From assembly GCF_023101765.2 (NCBI RefSeq), contig NC_064237.1, positions 6,853,649 through 6,917,648 on the forward strand: a stretch of 64,000 nucleotides of DNA, in the 5' to 3' direction. This stretch comes from Spodoptera frugiperda. Its lineage: Eukaryota > Arthropoda > Insecta > Lepidoptera > Noctuidae. The notes under the pieces are model-generated. The model was given only the letters and a program-made list of their open reading frames with translations. It was not told the DNA's origin and searched no databases. Of the stretch, positions 1 through 12,112 are shown piece by piece. The position numbers and the translations under genes were made by a program. The stretch's first letter is position 1, and each line of letters opens with the position of its first letter.

Positions 1-397
1 AGTACAGAGGAACAATCAAGTTCAAGCTCAGATAAAAGAGAACTTGACTTGAAGTGTATCTTTTGGGTTCTACGGGTTATTTTACGGGTTCCAAAAAAGG
101 TGAATATTTTGTTTTATTATAAGAATTTTATTTTATCACATTACAAAATCGACTATTCAGGAATAATCGAATCGGTCTGACAGGATAAATAAAAAGAACT
201 CTATTTGACAGATTGTCACTGTCATTAACAGTTTTTGACACCTGACACTAGCTCTTACTCGCTATGCGTTATCATTGCTTATCACTTTACCAGTTGTTGT
301 CAAAATAAAATACCGTAAAATTATTATTTTTTAAGTTCGTTCAAACTTTATTTTAAGTATTGTTGATTCTAATGACAAGGTAAATAATGTAGCGAAA
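1..397 (+). promoter_or_regulatory. Upstream region of PIG-Q, first copy
   Basis: This is AT-rich non-coding sequence directly upstream of the PIG-Q start codon. It is nearly identical to 11716-12112. Both copies contain the phrase ACGGGTTATTTTACGGGTTCC, a short direct repeat of ACGGGTT. No TATA box or other motif is clear enough to name. In the second copy the same interval is the left-to-right half of the divergent LUC7-like/PIG-Q promoter region. Confidence 0.4.
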
Positions 398-2512
398 ATG
401 TCCTCTACCGTTAGAATATTAATACCAATTTTCCCACTAGATTCCAAGGAAATCTTTTTCAAGGGATATATTACTACTTCTAATGATAATAATGTAACTA
501 TTTATATAACGAAATATGCTAATAGTGATATTGTGTGGCCTGCAAAACAACGAGAAAACGAAATATATGGATATTGCGGCGAATACTTGCCGAAAAAAGT
601 TTCAAATAGATTTTCAAATTTTCTTGATATAGAGCAAAATACAACATTAAAAATTAACAAAATACAATTAAATGGAAAGCAAGTCATCACTACTACTAGT
701 TGTATTCTTATGTTGTATGATTATAACAGTATTAAAGACTCTCAAGCAATAACTGATTCAAAAAATAGTTATTTTACAAAATTAGTGAATTTAATACAAG
801 AAGAACATGGACTAGTTAATAAGGATGATACTAATATTAGTAACCAGCAGTGGCTGGCTTCTTCCATGTTTCTGCAACATATTTGTAACTATTGGAGATT
901 ACTTAGATGGCTAATATCAACTCTCCGGAGAGACAAAAAAGTAAGTTAAAGTATAAGTGTTTAACCTCTATTTTATTCAAGTTTATTTCAGATGTTACTA
1001 TTATTCAAGTAGCAAAGAATGTATAATACCTAAATTAATGTTTCAGGTGGCTGTGAAACAAGGTAATTTAATTCTAGCTATAGTTATGGACATAATCTTG
1101 GGATATATTGCCCTGCAATGGCTATCGCAAGACAAAAGAGATATTAGCATAGGACTCATGGGAGTTTTAGAGGTAACTAGTACAAATATTTCATTGTTTA
1201 AAGTTTCAATTAGTTACACAACAGATTTATGACCTTTTTCTTCTAATATACTTTTCTCTGTTGCAGAAACTAATTAATTCTCTTTACTCTCTTCTAAAAT
1301 GGCTTATGGGTGCTCCAGTTGGATTGAAACTAAATAATGCCTTTAACAAAATGCTGGGAAAATATTTTTCTTATCATGTGCAACTATGGTGGTTGTTTCT
1401 AGGTAAATAAACTGACTGTTATTAATAATTTATGATTACTTTTCTCAATATTTAACTTAAATTGGTTTATTTCTTTTTACAGATGTGTCTGGAGAGAAAC
1501 TGTATATTATACTGGACATATACCACTACATAGGATATTTAGGATTCACATTTCAAACTGCTATAGTGTCTGATTTAATATGCATTGCAACATTCCATTC
1601 ATATTGCATTTATGTGTATGCAGCCAGGTAACAATGCTATACACAATAATGATTTAAAATTTAACTTTTACAAAGAATGAAGAATAACTCTATGAGATAT
1701 AATTTATGTAGTCTGAACAGAACATAAAAAAAATATTTAAAATCTGTTTAATATTACTATTTACTTTAAATTACAGGCTATTTAATATACAGATATCTGG
1801 ACTAATAGCATTACTCAGACTGTTTGTTGGAAGAAAATACAATCCGCTACGAGGTGGCATTGATTCCTGTGAATACACAAACCAGGAACTTTTTGTAGGC
1901 ACTGTGGCATTTACTATATTGTTACTGTTATTGCCTACCACAACTCTTTATTACATAGTATTTACTGTGGTAAGGACCTTTTTATATCATGCTTTTTATA
2001 CCCCAAAAGGGTTAATAGAGATGAAAGATTATATTTGCACTTGCTATACATAATCTGTGCAATAAAATGAATATATTATCTTTTTTTTTCAGTTTAGAGT
2101 GTTGTCTCTCATCGTGCAGCACTTATTAGCTAAAATAATTTATGCAATACAAACATCACCACTGTATGTAGTGACCCTATGGGTGATTAATTCCCCAAAA
2201 GTTATAGGTAAGTTTAATTATAAAAGTAATTATCTTATATTGCTGATTAAGTTGATACTTCTCTATAAAGTCAAATTATTCTCCAGTAAAGAGTAACTTC
2301 TTTAAAATAATTTATTTTTTTGATTTCCAGGTAAAATACTAATAGAAGTAATAAACCAAGAAGAGAATTCTCCCTTGGTGCTCCGAATACAATTACTTAA
2401 AAAATCGATTCCAGCATTGTTAAAAATATTTAAACCACCTGTTCATATTCTTAACAAAGTTGAATGGGGCAACCTACTTTCTAATGTGCTTGTTGGGAAA
2501 CAAATTGTTTGA
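398..2512 (+). CDS. PIGQ: PIG-Q/Gpi1, subunit Q of the GPI-GlcNAc transferase (copy 1)
   Basis: PIG-Q is a subunit of the ER-membrane GPI-GlcNAc transferase, which makes the first GPI-anchor intermediate (GlcNAc-PI). Seven exons keep phase: 398-940, 1047-1172, 1267-1402, 1483-1627, 1777-1969, 2093-2207 and 2331-2512, giving 479 aa. Recognition rests on the family's conserved C-terminal half. Exon 5 reads KYNPLRGGIDSC, followed by a Leu-rich membrane segment ending LPTTTLYYIVFTV. Exon 6 then reads FRVLSLIVQHLL, and further hydrophobic stretches suggest several membrane spans. The start is the first ATG of the 181-codon first exon. An AATAAA lies at 2530-2535. The N-terminal third is poorly conserved in this family and I did not recognise a domain there. 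Confidence 0.93.
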
Positions 2513-2529
2513 AGATCATACTTAATTTT

Positions 2530-2535
2530 AATAAA
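2530..2535 (+). terminator. Polyadenylation signal of PIG-Q copy 1
   Basis: AATAAA lies 18 bases after the stop codon and overlaps a second AATAAA. The same motif sits at the same place in copy 2. Such a short 3' UTR is plausible for a compact insect gene. Confidence 0.6.
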
Positions 2536-4884
2536 TAAAATATGTATGTTTCTTTTGTGTATAAACAAAGATGCATATTTTTCAGTATTGTGTATAGCTA
2601 AATATTTTAATTGTAAGGAAGGTTAAAGAAAAGATTGTGTTCCGTTTTGACGTACTTTATTATCGTTCCATATTTCATATTGCGTAAAAAATAAAAAGTT
2701 GTTTGGTCACCACACGCGTGAACGTATAAATGCTAAATACTTAAAACTATTTGCAGCAAACTGGGCAAATACATTTGAGTAACATTACGCAATTGACAAA
2801 CCATTGTTTCGACCAACTAAATCTGTAGATTTTACTATTTAGAACAATTTAGAATACATTATTATTTATTTAAGACCTCAAACAAATCAACTTTAGAGGT
2901 ACATTACATTGTGAGTTTCTAATTACACACTATTTTTGTTTGGGGCTATTTTGTAACAGTTATATGTTATTGTAAACACAGTGTTGAGATTATATAGCAG
3001 AAATATTATTGAAAATTACAAATTCTACCTACAGTCATTTGTTTTCATTTCATATTCTCTCGTTTTATTAGTTTAGTTAATAATGAATGACAGAATGTAG
3101 TGAAATTGTAATTGAAAACCAAAGTTGCTGCTACTTGTATACTAAGTGTTTAGGGCAAGACACGACTTTCTCGTCATAATATTAAATTAATACAATTATT
3201 TTGTACCAAGCTTGTTATCCTAAGAAATATTCAATTAGATTAGAATGATCTTTTATTAACTTGGTGATAACAATGCCAAATACAAAGAAATGTTATACAC
3301 TGCATGTGGAACACTGTTATGGAAACTAGAACTACAACCTATTGATGTGAGCTTTACATGAAAAAATATGTAATTAAAACTAATTTATGTGAAATTATTA
3401 ATTGTGGAATGGGCCATGCGTATTAAGTTGTTACTGTTATCGATAATTTTGTTTGTTATCTAAGTGCATTTTAATCTAGTTGTTATCTCATTGATGGCCT
3501 ACTGGCCTAGCAAAGTAAGATGACGTCATCGTCGCAACACCGATAAAACATGCGCGATGAGGGAATTTTGATGTTGATCCCGGATTTAGTATAAAACAAT
3601 ACTGGGTTCCTTGACAAAACGTTATTTAAAGACATGTACAAACAATACATCGAATGTTTGGTTTTAGTTTCCATGACAGCGATCCGTACGCCCTCTATAC
3701 ATATTAAGGGAATGACGAACACTTAACACAATCATTAGTGCATGCTAAGAACAATGTAGTGATACACTCATGCAATTATTGCCCAATAATAATTATGGTT
3801 AGTCACGAAATTATTTCTGCAACACCTACAATCATTATCGAAAATCTATAAAATCAAACGAATTCTTAAAAATAGTATTCAAATCGTTCCAGTTCTAAGT
3901 ATTTAACTAATTGTGTATTGAGCACCTGATTATATTATTAGAATGTTGTTATTAAATTATTCTTGTCGATATTGTAAAAATCCTCATATTAATATAGTAC
4001 CTCATGGCGATACAGAACAGATACGAAGAAATCTAACTTAAACATTTATTGCTATAATAATAATATTCTCATGTATTGTCGAATACATAGATTTGATAGC
4101 ATCTTTATAAATATATAACTATTATGCAAGTACAAAATACATATTATACAATACATATTACATACATAGATTTATAAATAATGTCATTGCAAATTTTACT
4201 GATAAATTTTTAATATTTTAAATTTTAACAATTTCATTCATACCTCTTTACCTACTATTTACATAAATATCATTCGAAAATATTTTTGTCCACCAATAGA
4301 CTAAAGTATCTTTTTTTTTATTTAATGTAGTAATGTAAAGGTGAGTCCAATAGCTCCTAAAATTTACACCGAGAAAACGTGCACTCAAGTGATAATTATT
4401 TTAGACATTAACTCAATATTATAACAATAACTATTCATTCTGAAGTGAATTCGAACAGATCTATATTACCGAAAGACACGGTAAACTAACACATTTTAGT
4501 TTTTTTTTTTTTGTTTTTCAAGATGGACGCATTAATTTTTATTATCATTAATTTATTATAGAAACAACACATGTTTCGTGAAGCTAATAACTACATGGTG
4601 TGCGGTATGTAATTCACACAGTGCTAGTCCTCCGGTGGGTAGGCCAAAACCGTTCACATAGATATACCGATCCTTAACTATTTCATTATCATCACAGATA
4701 TTAGTAAAATTAGGAAAATTGTGATTATGATCACAGTACTCGAGTTGAATTCATTATGATCAGCAAGATAAGCGATGTTTGAAGATTCGCTCGATATAGT
4801 ATCACACTATGTTAGAAGCTAAACGCTGCGGCGCGGGCGCGGGCGGCACGTCACGATACAGAAGTGATGATATGATGGACGTAT
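2536..4884. other. Region between convergent PIG-Q and nudE (copy 1)
   Basis: No coding exon could be defended in this 2.3-kb AT-rich stretch. Part of it is probably the 3' UTR of nudE, which is transcribed leftward; TTTATT at 4045-4050 would read AATAAA on that strand. It includes a palindromic GATGACGTCATC at about 3519-3530 and a GC-rich patch around 4830-4850. All of this is repeated in the second unit at about 14297-16667 with few changes. Confidence 0.4.
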
Positions 4885-7800
4885 CTAGTTCTTGAGTACA
4901 CACCTGTAGTCCTTATTCACATCCGAGGCTGAATTTGGTGAATGTTCTTTAGGTCTAACTGTACCGCGACACGACGCTAACTTTGATTCCAAAGCCTACA
5001 ATGAAGAAAAGTACACAGTAAATGATGATGTTAATATTAGTAGGTGATAGGAAATTATTTGCGGTGATAACCAACACCTATTATTTAAAGCCAACTATAC
5101 ACTATGTACAAATGAGGCGTGACGAGCTGAAAATATTATTTAAATAAATAAAATGCAGTTTAATACAGACAATAACACTATTATATTACAGCAGTCATTT
5201 TCTGTTATGTTGTAAAATTCTTAGTGTAAAACTATTAGTCTAGTTCTAAATTATCATTTTAATTTCAGCTAAATACAATAGATTCATTCAATATTTACGG
5301 ATGTGTCGATACGTAAACAATAAAAAAACATCAAAAGAAAAAAAAACATTAATCTCTAGTAAAGCTATAACAATGCATTGAACTATTTCATATTCATAAA
5401 AACTAAATCACATTAGTTTCGGACTTTCTTTGAATGATCATGCCCCTTTCTAATAGAAGCAAAACTTAACAAGTTCTCTAAGCCCTCTCGAGACCGTACG
5501 GCAAATGATCTTCTTAATTTCCCATTCTCTGCTTGTGTGGAACGCACGAACGGTTGTTCGGATGCGCGGTTTGTTAAAACAGGTGAGTTCTTTACTATAG
5601 AACTACGTTCAGATCCTGAATGTGATCGTACGTATTGTACTTTTTGGGGGGTCCTGTACTCGACAGGACCGCCAGTATCAACGTCATTGCTAGTCAATCC
5701 ATTCTCTGTGGCGGTGGAGTCGCTCGGCGTAGTTATTTGAGAAGCAGCTGCAGGCGTGTCACAGGAGCATTTTATCTTACCACATTCACGGCAAAGAAAC
5801 CTTTCAAGCTGTAAGCAATAAATTCATGCATACTACAACAACACAACCATGCATATACAATTAAGGTATCTACAGACATGATGAGATCTTTGTTATGAAA
5901 CTACTGCTAGTGCTACATAATATTTTGAGCTCAACTAAAGATTAACAAGTAATAAACCTACTTATTAATCATGGGTATGTCTAGAAAGTAAATGTATGAG
6001 GGCTCTTATGAAATGGATGTAGTTTTTAAGGCAATATGATAACACTGCACTGTAAGTGAAAAGCAAGCAACAAAAATGTTTTGCATTACCAATATGTATA
6101 TTTATATACATAATAAAACCCTTCGTATAATTTTATGAATATTCAAATTAGATTAATTATACAAAGTAGACCTAGAAATCACTTAAAATATAACCATATA
6201 AACATACTCTGGTTACAAATTAAGAACATTTACTTTCTTGATATGCCCAAAACCTACTTACTACATATGAAGTGAAACTTTAAATATAATTGCGCAACAC
6301 ATAAGGCAATAATTAACTCAAATAGTGGATTAGATAAACACTGCAACACTCAATGGTGTCATATTTTTTATTTAAAGATCCACTGTGTCTACTGAATATA
6401 TTTTATTTTTGGTCCAGACAAGGTATTGAGCTTAAGGTAGACTTATTGCCGAATTGGGTACAAATGTGTTGTAAAATATTCAGTAAAATCGAAATATGTA
6501 TATAAGTTAACACTAAATATTCACTGAACCATCAATTCAACCCAAAAATTAAGTTATGGCTTACCCAGTGACAATGTCATGATTGCTAATGATGAAGATT
6601 TTGCTAATTATTAAAGATATGGAAATAAATAATAATAAGTTGATTCCCAAGTTATTTTATTTTAAATCCATACTTACATTATCGAAGATTTAACTGTATA
6701 CATAAAATAATAAAATAAATTACTATAATGTAAAGGCATATGTGCTTTCTACAGCTTAATAAATACAATATAAATAAATACAAATATCATATAAATACAC
6801 AAATAAATAATAACCATAAAATAAATAATATACCTTAGCTTATCCCTTATTTAGTGCATTCTAAAGTGACTAGTGCTACAATTAGGACTAAAACAGCTTT
6901 GACTAAAGTAAGAACATTGGTATGACTCACCCCCACTTTGCGTAGTAAATCGCCAACTATATTTATGGCCGTTACCCGAGACGATGGTGTCATTCCGTTG
7001 CCATTTATTTCACCTGTAATCATATAATGATTGAAACACTTAGATTACATCATTGGTAACAACAAATTAGAACTTGATCCTGTCTCTCAAGTAGTATTAG
7101 GTCTATTCTTGCACTATTGCATATACATAAAGCATTAAGTGAATAGAAAGTATATTCAAAAATAGCCTTGAACAAGAGTCCTCTGGCGTTGAAGGTAACC
7201 ATGAGTGGTGGTGATCATTTACTATGAGGCAATCCATGTGCGCATTTGCTTCCTAACCCATAAAAAATACAAAATGTTCTATAGTCAATGGGTTTAACTC
7301 CATTTGAATGATACTCACGTTTTTGTGGTGACATCAGAGAAGTTTGTGTTTCTATTTCAACTTGAGTCCGAGTTGGGTTCGAGATATGTCCGTTGACTAA
7401 GGAGCTATCAAGTGTACTGTCATCTCCCTTCTTTGGTTTGGGAACCTTTTCCATTACCTTCAGTTCTTGCTTCAGATCTGTAATAGATTTTTGATATCAG
7501 TACAATACATAAATAGCATTGAGTCTGAAATTGTGTCATAGCAAGTATGCCAATTATGGACATAATTTTGAGACTTTATTAGAACATAATTTTAAATTTT
7601 TGTATTATATAGGCAATAAATGACTATATACATGAGGCTTTAGATTTAAATTTATAATGGGAATTAACACATAATGTAGAAATTTGATATTGATAATAAT
7701 TTATTGGAATGTATCAATCAATTAATTATTTTGACTATTAAAAATCAATTAAAAAATAGTTTTTGAAATGCCGTCATTTGCAAAACATTATCATTGACAA

Positions 7801-9329
7801 ATTGTCATGATTATTTTTGCATTAAATAATTCAAATTGGAATTAATGTACCAATTAACATGAAAGAATTGATGACATAACATTTAATAGAAAAAGTTATG
7901 GTTTTTTTTTATAAATGTTTAACAATATGGTATTAAGGTAATGGTATAACTTTTGGACTTTGGCCAAAGAGGTCTAAATCTAAATAACAGCTATGATGAT
8001 ACCAATCTAAAGAACAGATGTTTAAACATAATTATATGACTAGACAAAGAACTGCTCAATCGGTTGAAGATATTGTCTTCAAAATTCAGTTGCAAGAGTG
8101 CACTTCACAAAGATGTGTTCATAGATACATACATACACATGTATGTACATAAAGTTAGTTATCATACCTCTAGCTTCATCTGTTGCTCTTTGCAGTCTGA
8201 TCCTCAAAGTCTCCACTTCATCAACCTCACTCTCCAGGACAGCATTTCTTTCGTATGCTTGGTTTAACAGTGATTCAATGTATGACACTGATTCTGATAT
8301 TACTCTGTAAAAGTGTAAACAAATGTTCAATCAGTCAATCACTCACACATTGCTGTGAGGTAATATTGATGACATCAATACTATGGACTAAACTGTAGTT
8401 TAGAGTACTGTGTAAGATATATGTAGAAGTAACTCGATGTTTATTCAATTATAGAAAATTATGCTCTTGCTATTCTAATACACATAAATACAGTTCAAAT
8501 CTGATTGTATGTAAAATGTTTTTAAATAAAAATATAGGCATTGGACTATTAACAAACATAGGACTGTGTAATGATCCAGGATGATTGCAAAGTATAGTCT
8601 CTTATCTTTGTTAAAAAAAGTAGAATAGATAACATGATAACTAGGTATTAACAAAAACAAAGAAAGAATTTATTATACAACTCTTAAAACAAGCCACTGA
8701 CCCACATTTAGAACAATTATTGCAGTGGCTATTACAAGTCTTGCAATAAATAAACAATCAATATTTTATTATGTAATGCAACCTCTTACCTCTGACCTCT
8801 CTCCAAATCATCATTTTTTTGTTCTAGCTCTCTGATATACACTCCTTGTTTATCCTTATCTATTTTTAATGCTTGAAGTTCATTCTCTAAGGCATTTGTT
8901 TCATGCTGACTTCTTTCCAATTTGTTCTAAAATATAAGGAACATAATGAGAACTGATTGTCTCTTACACATATTAAAACCAAATAAGAATATACTCACCC
9001 TTAACATTTCAATTTCGTTTTTCAATCGTTGATTTTGATGTTCAAGATCTCTGTTTTGTTTCTCAACTTGTACTAATGATGCTTCTAATTCTTTTTCAAG
9101 TTGTGCTGAGTTTTCGGTGTAATCGTCCAATTCTTGTTGTAAATCGATGACCCTAAAAATAAATAATAGATGGTGAATCATGAACTGATACTTACATGAA
9201 ATAAGCAATACAATGTTTTAACATTTTATTTTAGTAATATACAAAGTCTGCTTACTTTTGTTCATAATGCTTTGCTTGTTTCTTCCAATACTCCACAGTA
9301 TCAGAATCTGACTGTCTTGGAGATTCCAT
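4885..9329 (-). CDS. nudE: NudE nuclear distribution protein (NDE1/NDEL1 family), copy 1
   Basis: NudE-family coiled-coil proteins bind LIS1 and cytoplasmic dynein and act in nuclear migration, centrosome and spindle function. Coding exons, 5' to 3' on the minus strand, are 9256-9329, 8999-9152, 8790-8926, 8168-8304, 7319-7477, 6931-7013 and 4885-4995 (284 aa). Hallmarks are VEYWKKQAKHYEQKV at the N-terminus, a long coiled coil (about residues 20-150) with LEKELEASLVQVEKQNRDLE and VSYIESLLNQAYERNAVLES, TDEARDLKQEL, and the conserved LLRKVGALESKLASCR. That last motif is created by joining exon 6 to the 4885-4995 exon. An alternative last exon lies between them (next entry). Reading through a weak donor (GTGTGT at 4903-4898) gives the ending RCVLKN; a short intron there is possible, so the last residues are uncertain. 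Confidence 0.92.
5413..5808 (-). CDS. nudE: Alternative terminal exon of nudE, copy 1
   Basis: This open exon of 132 codons including the stop lies between nudE exon 6 and the conserved ALESKLASCR exon. It has a CAG acceptor and phase 0, matching the end of exon 6 (LLRKVG). Using it gives a 379-aa isoform whose tail starts LERFLCRECGKIKCSCDT and is then rich in Ser, Thr, Asn and Arg, ending KKVRN. The four closely spaced cysteines could bind a metal, but I recognise no domain. Its use would remove the ALESKLASCR segment and replace the C-terminus. Evidence is the open frame, matching phase, acceptor and near-identity in the second unit; expression is not shown. Confidence 0.7.
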   Translation of the reverse strand, partial: LERFLCRECGKIKCSCDTPAAASQITTPSDSTATENGLTSNDVDTGGPVEYRTPQKVQYVRSHSGSERSSIVKNSPVLTNRASEQPFVRSTQAENGKLRRSFAVRSREGLENLLSFASIRKGHDHSKKVRN

Positions 9330-11165
9330 GTTTGCAACAATTTACACTACTTTCAATAGGTATATGAGATTCCAAGGATGTTTAACGATTCATAACAAAA
9401 TTATGTTACAGGTTTTACAAACTATTGCGTAGATACTATAAATGTAACTTGTTCGTATCGAAGTCGTTGTGATCAATAATTTTCACGTTTTGTTTAACAT
9501 TACCCGTTAAAACACAATAACTGACACAACTTCGTCGTCAAAAAATCCAAAACAGTAAAATCCAATGAATGAAATTAAAATGGCTGCGAAAAAGACAATG
9601 ACAATTAACTGTAAAAAAATTAAACGTCACAATTCACTCAAATGATACATGGGCTTTTAATCCTTGTGGTATTTAAGAGTCTTGCCTGTTGCTTGCTTGA
9701 AACATTTATTAAAAAAAATAATAAATTAAAAGGGAAAGTCACACCACGTACGTTGGATTTAAGACTTTTTCATTTTCGTCCTTGAGTCACACACCAGATA
9801 ATTACTAAATAAATAAACACATATAAATAAAGTTACAACAACATATAAATAAGAGAAGTCCGAGACTCTCCGACTCATGGACGGATCCTTGTATTTTAGA
9901 GGTATTTTATCAATTTTAAAATGATTTTAAATATTTGTTTTAGAATAATAAAATTCTCAATACACAAAAATCTGTCATAAAAATATTTTAAAGAAATACA
10001 TACTACATCACCACTGCTCACACAGCCCAGGTTCACGCACAGGATAATGTAATTTATCTTAAATACTTACAAATGTTAGAGGAAACACCCGAATATCCTA
10101 ACTAGACCAAAGATATTTATAGAGAACATAACAAAATTAAAGGTCACAGACTATTTTTTACAAAATATTTAAATACCAAACTTATTGCAATTTAAACAGT
10201 TGTTTTTCATACATTTCAATAATTTACCATTATCAGTGTTATTTTAAATGCAAATTTCAATTTAAAAATGTGCAGTGTTTTTGTCATGTTGGCAAGTTAA
10301 ATGTTATAAAATACTTTTGTAATAACATAAAACTAGCATAAAATATACTTGTATGTTATGTACATATTCAGTAAAGTATGATTTTATAACTAGACATTTT
10401 AATAACAAAGACTTGTCACATTTGATCTTGAATTTGAGTACAAATAGCTAAAACATTCAAGAATTTCTTAGTTTGAAAATCTTTGTTGCTCATGCAAAAG
10501 TTTGTTGGATATGCTAGCCATTTAAACAGCACAGTACGTACCCAATGTAGTAAGTATGTATGACACCAAATTGCTCTCACCCAGGCTTATGTTTTTCATG
10601 TTCCTAAAATTTTCTCATGTACTCACCGAAGCAGCATTAGTAACCGTTGGAAAATTTAATTATTTCATGAGCCTTATTAAATTAAATACTGCTTAGCAGT
10701 AGTAATACAATCAGCTAACTATAAATGTTTTTATACGTACATCTTGGTACTTACAGAACAGCCTAACTCATACAATCTATCCCTCATCTGTTAAGTATTG
10801 TGATGAGCAATAAAGACTAGTGTTGGGCATTTTCTGAAAAGCATATTTCACCACAGTTAATGCCACTCCGATGCAAGAATTCTCCAGCGACACTACAGTA
10901 TCATAATGACAAGAGATGTGAGAGTGAAAATCAAACACATACATTAAGATCGGTACAGAATAATTAAATTACATTTAGTAGAAAAGAACACATGTAAAAT
11001 CTCAATGTATGTGGGCCAAAAAAGCACTGCAACTCCCATTATAAATTAAATCACTGAGATTTCATTAACATTTCAGAACATTATATTTAAAAAGAGAAGT
11101 ACATCAAACTTAATGAAAACTCAGAATTCATTACCCATAAATTTTATCAAAACAGAATATCTTAC
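9330..11165. other. nudE 5' flank, duplication junction and LUC7-like intron
   Basis: 9330-9949 is the nudE 5' flank shared with the second unit, including the likely 5' UTR and an ATGGCTGCGAAAAAG stretch near 9579. At 9949/9950 the two units part. 9950-11165 is unique in this window, AT-rich and without any exon I could place. It is best read as intron 2 of the LUC7-like gene, because the next LUC7 exon, which should encode an RMDLGEC-type motif, is absent. Confidence 0.5.
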
Positions 11166-11433
11166 CGTGGAGGATAGAATTTCATGAGGACAACATTGTA
11201 ATAAAAACGATTTGCACACAGCATCATCGTAAAATTTGACACCATGTCTGTCGGTTTCACCTGAAACAATTTTTAAAAACATGTACTTACGGATTCCATT
11301 TGGTGTCTCACATATTAAAAGGAAAATCGAAAATATACGTGTAAAAAATGTTGTACAAAAAAAATACCATACCATTGCGAGCGGTGCCCATCAGTTGGTC
11401 TAACATTGCCCTCATTTGCTCGTGGGCTGACAT
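11166..11433 (-). pseudogene. LUC7-like splicing factor, first two exons only
   Basis: LUC7-like proteins are U1 snRNP-associated factors that help choose 5' splice sites. Two minus-strand exons are visible. 11373-11433 encodes MSAHEQMRAMLDQLMGTARN and 11166-11260 encodes a segment ending VCKSFLLQCCPHEILSST. Together these are the invariant N-terminus of the LUC7/LUC7L family, with correct phase 1 and phase 0 junctions and GT/AG borders. The third exon (zinc-finger continuation) and everything after it are missing between here and the duplication junction at 9950, where nudE flank begins. It therefore cannot make the family's normal product of several hundred residues. The intact gene, if any, should lie left of the window beside the first unit. 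Confidence 0.88.
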
Positions 11434-12112
11434 ATTGAAAGGGAAATTTAGCCTTTCCCAAGGATTACGCTGTTAAATCTAGGTAATCAACTAAATCTTC
11501 ATAAGCTAGCAAGAATATCACACAGTGAAAATCGTTTAGAGCCGGATCATTTTTTCATTTATTCACAGAGAAACTATCGCAGTCGTCCGTAAAAGCCAAC
11601 AAATCAATCAAATTACGAAACTAAAATGGCGGAATTATTTTTTTAAACCATAGCCTAGAAACTAGCTAGAGTAGTGCAGTTGTTTTCCATCAATATTGTA
11701 TGTCTATGCTCTCCAAGTACAGAGGAACAATCAAGTTCAAGCTCAGATAAAAGAGAACTTGACTTGAAGTGTATCTTTTGGGTTCTACGGGTTATTTTAC
11801 GGGTTCCAAAAAAGGTGAATATTTTGTTTTATTATAAGAATTTTATTTTATCACATTACAAAATCGACTATTCAGGAATAATCGAATCGGTCTGACAGGA
11901 TAAATAAAAAGAACTCTATTTGACAGATTGTCACTGTCATTAACAGTTTTTGACACCTGACACTAGCTCTTACTCGCTATGCGTTATCATTGCTTATCAC
12001 TTTACCAGTTGTTGTCAAAATAAAATACCGTAAAATTATTATTTTTTAAGTTCGTTCAAACTTTATTTTAAGTATTGTTGATTCTAATGACAAGGTAAAT
12101 AATGTAGCGAAA
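11434..12112. promoter_or_regulatory. Divergent LUC7-like/PIG-Q upstream region
   Basis: The 679 bp between the LUC7-like start codon (minus) and the PIG-Q start codon (plus) must hold both promoters. No TATA box is evident. The right part (from 11716) is also seen at the window start. A short open frame here (11674-11895) has no recognisable product. Confidence 0.5.

Larger units (their letters stand above)
1..9949. repeat. Tandem duplication, first unit (left part lies outside the window)
   Basis: Positions 1-9949 align base for base, with scattered substitutions and small indels, to 11716-21644. The offset is 11715 at the left and drifts to 11695 at the right because of indels. The segment carries one PIG-Q gene and one nudE gene. 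Homology stops abruptly at 9949, where this unit runs into LUC7-like intron sequence while the other unit runs into the TXNDC11 5' flank. The left boundary is not visible because the window begins inside the unit. Confidence 0.95.

Noticed and set aside
957..1046. A possible extra PIG-Q exon after the AG at about 990
   Set aside because: Joining there puts TAG in frame after six codons. The acceptor at 1046/1047 keeps the frame and gives a continuous membrane segment.
3507..3722. A 71-codon minus-strand frame between PIG-Q and nudE
   Set aside because: It is broken in the second unit by indels near 15360-15430. With the exons of both neighbours accounted for, it looks like chance.
11674..11895. 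A 73-codon plus-strand open frame spanning the left repeat border (partly repeated at 1-180)
   Set aside because: It resembles no known product, lies in the divergent LUC7-like/PIG-Q upstream region, and its composition is that of the flanking non-coding DNA.
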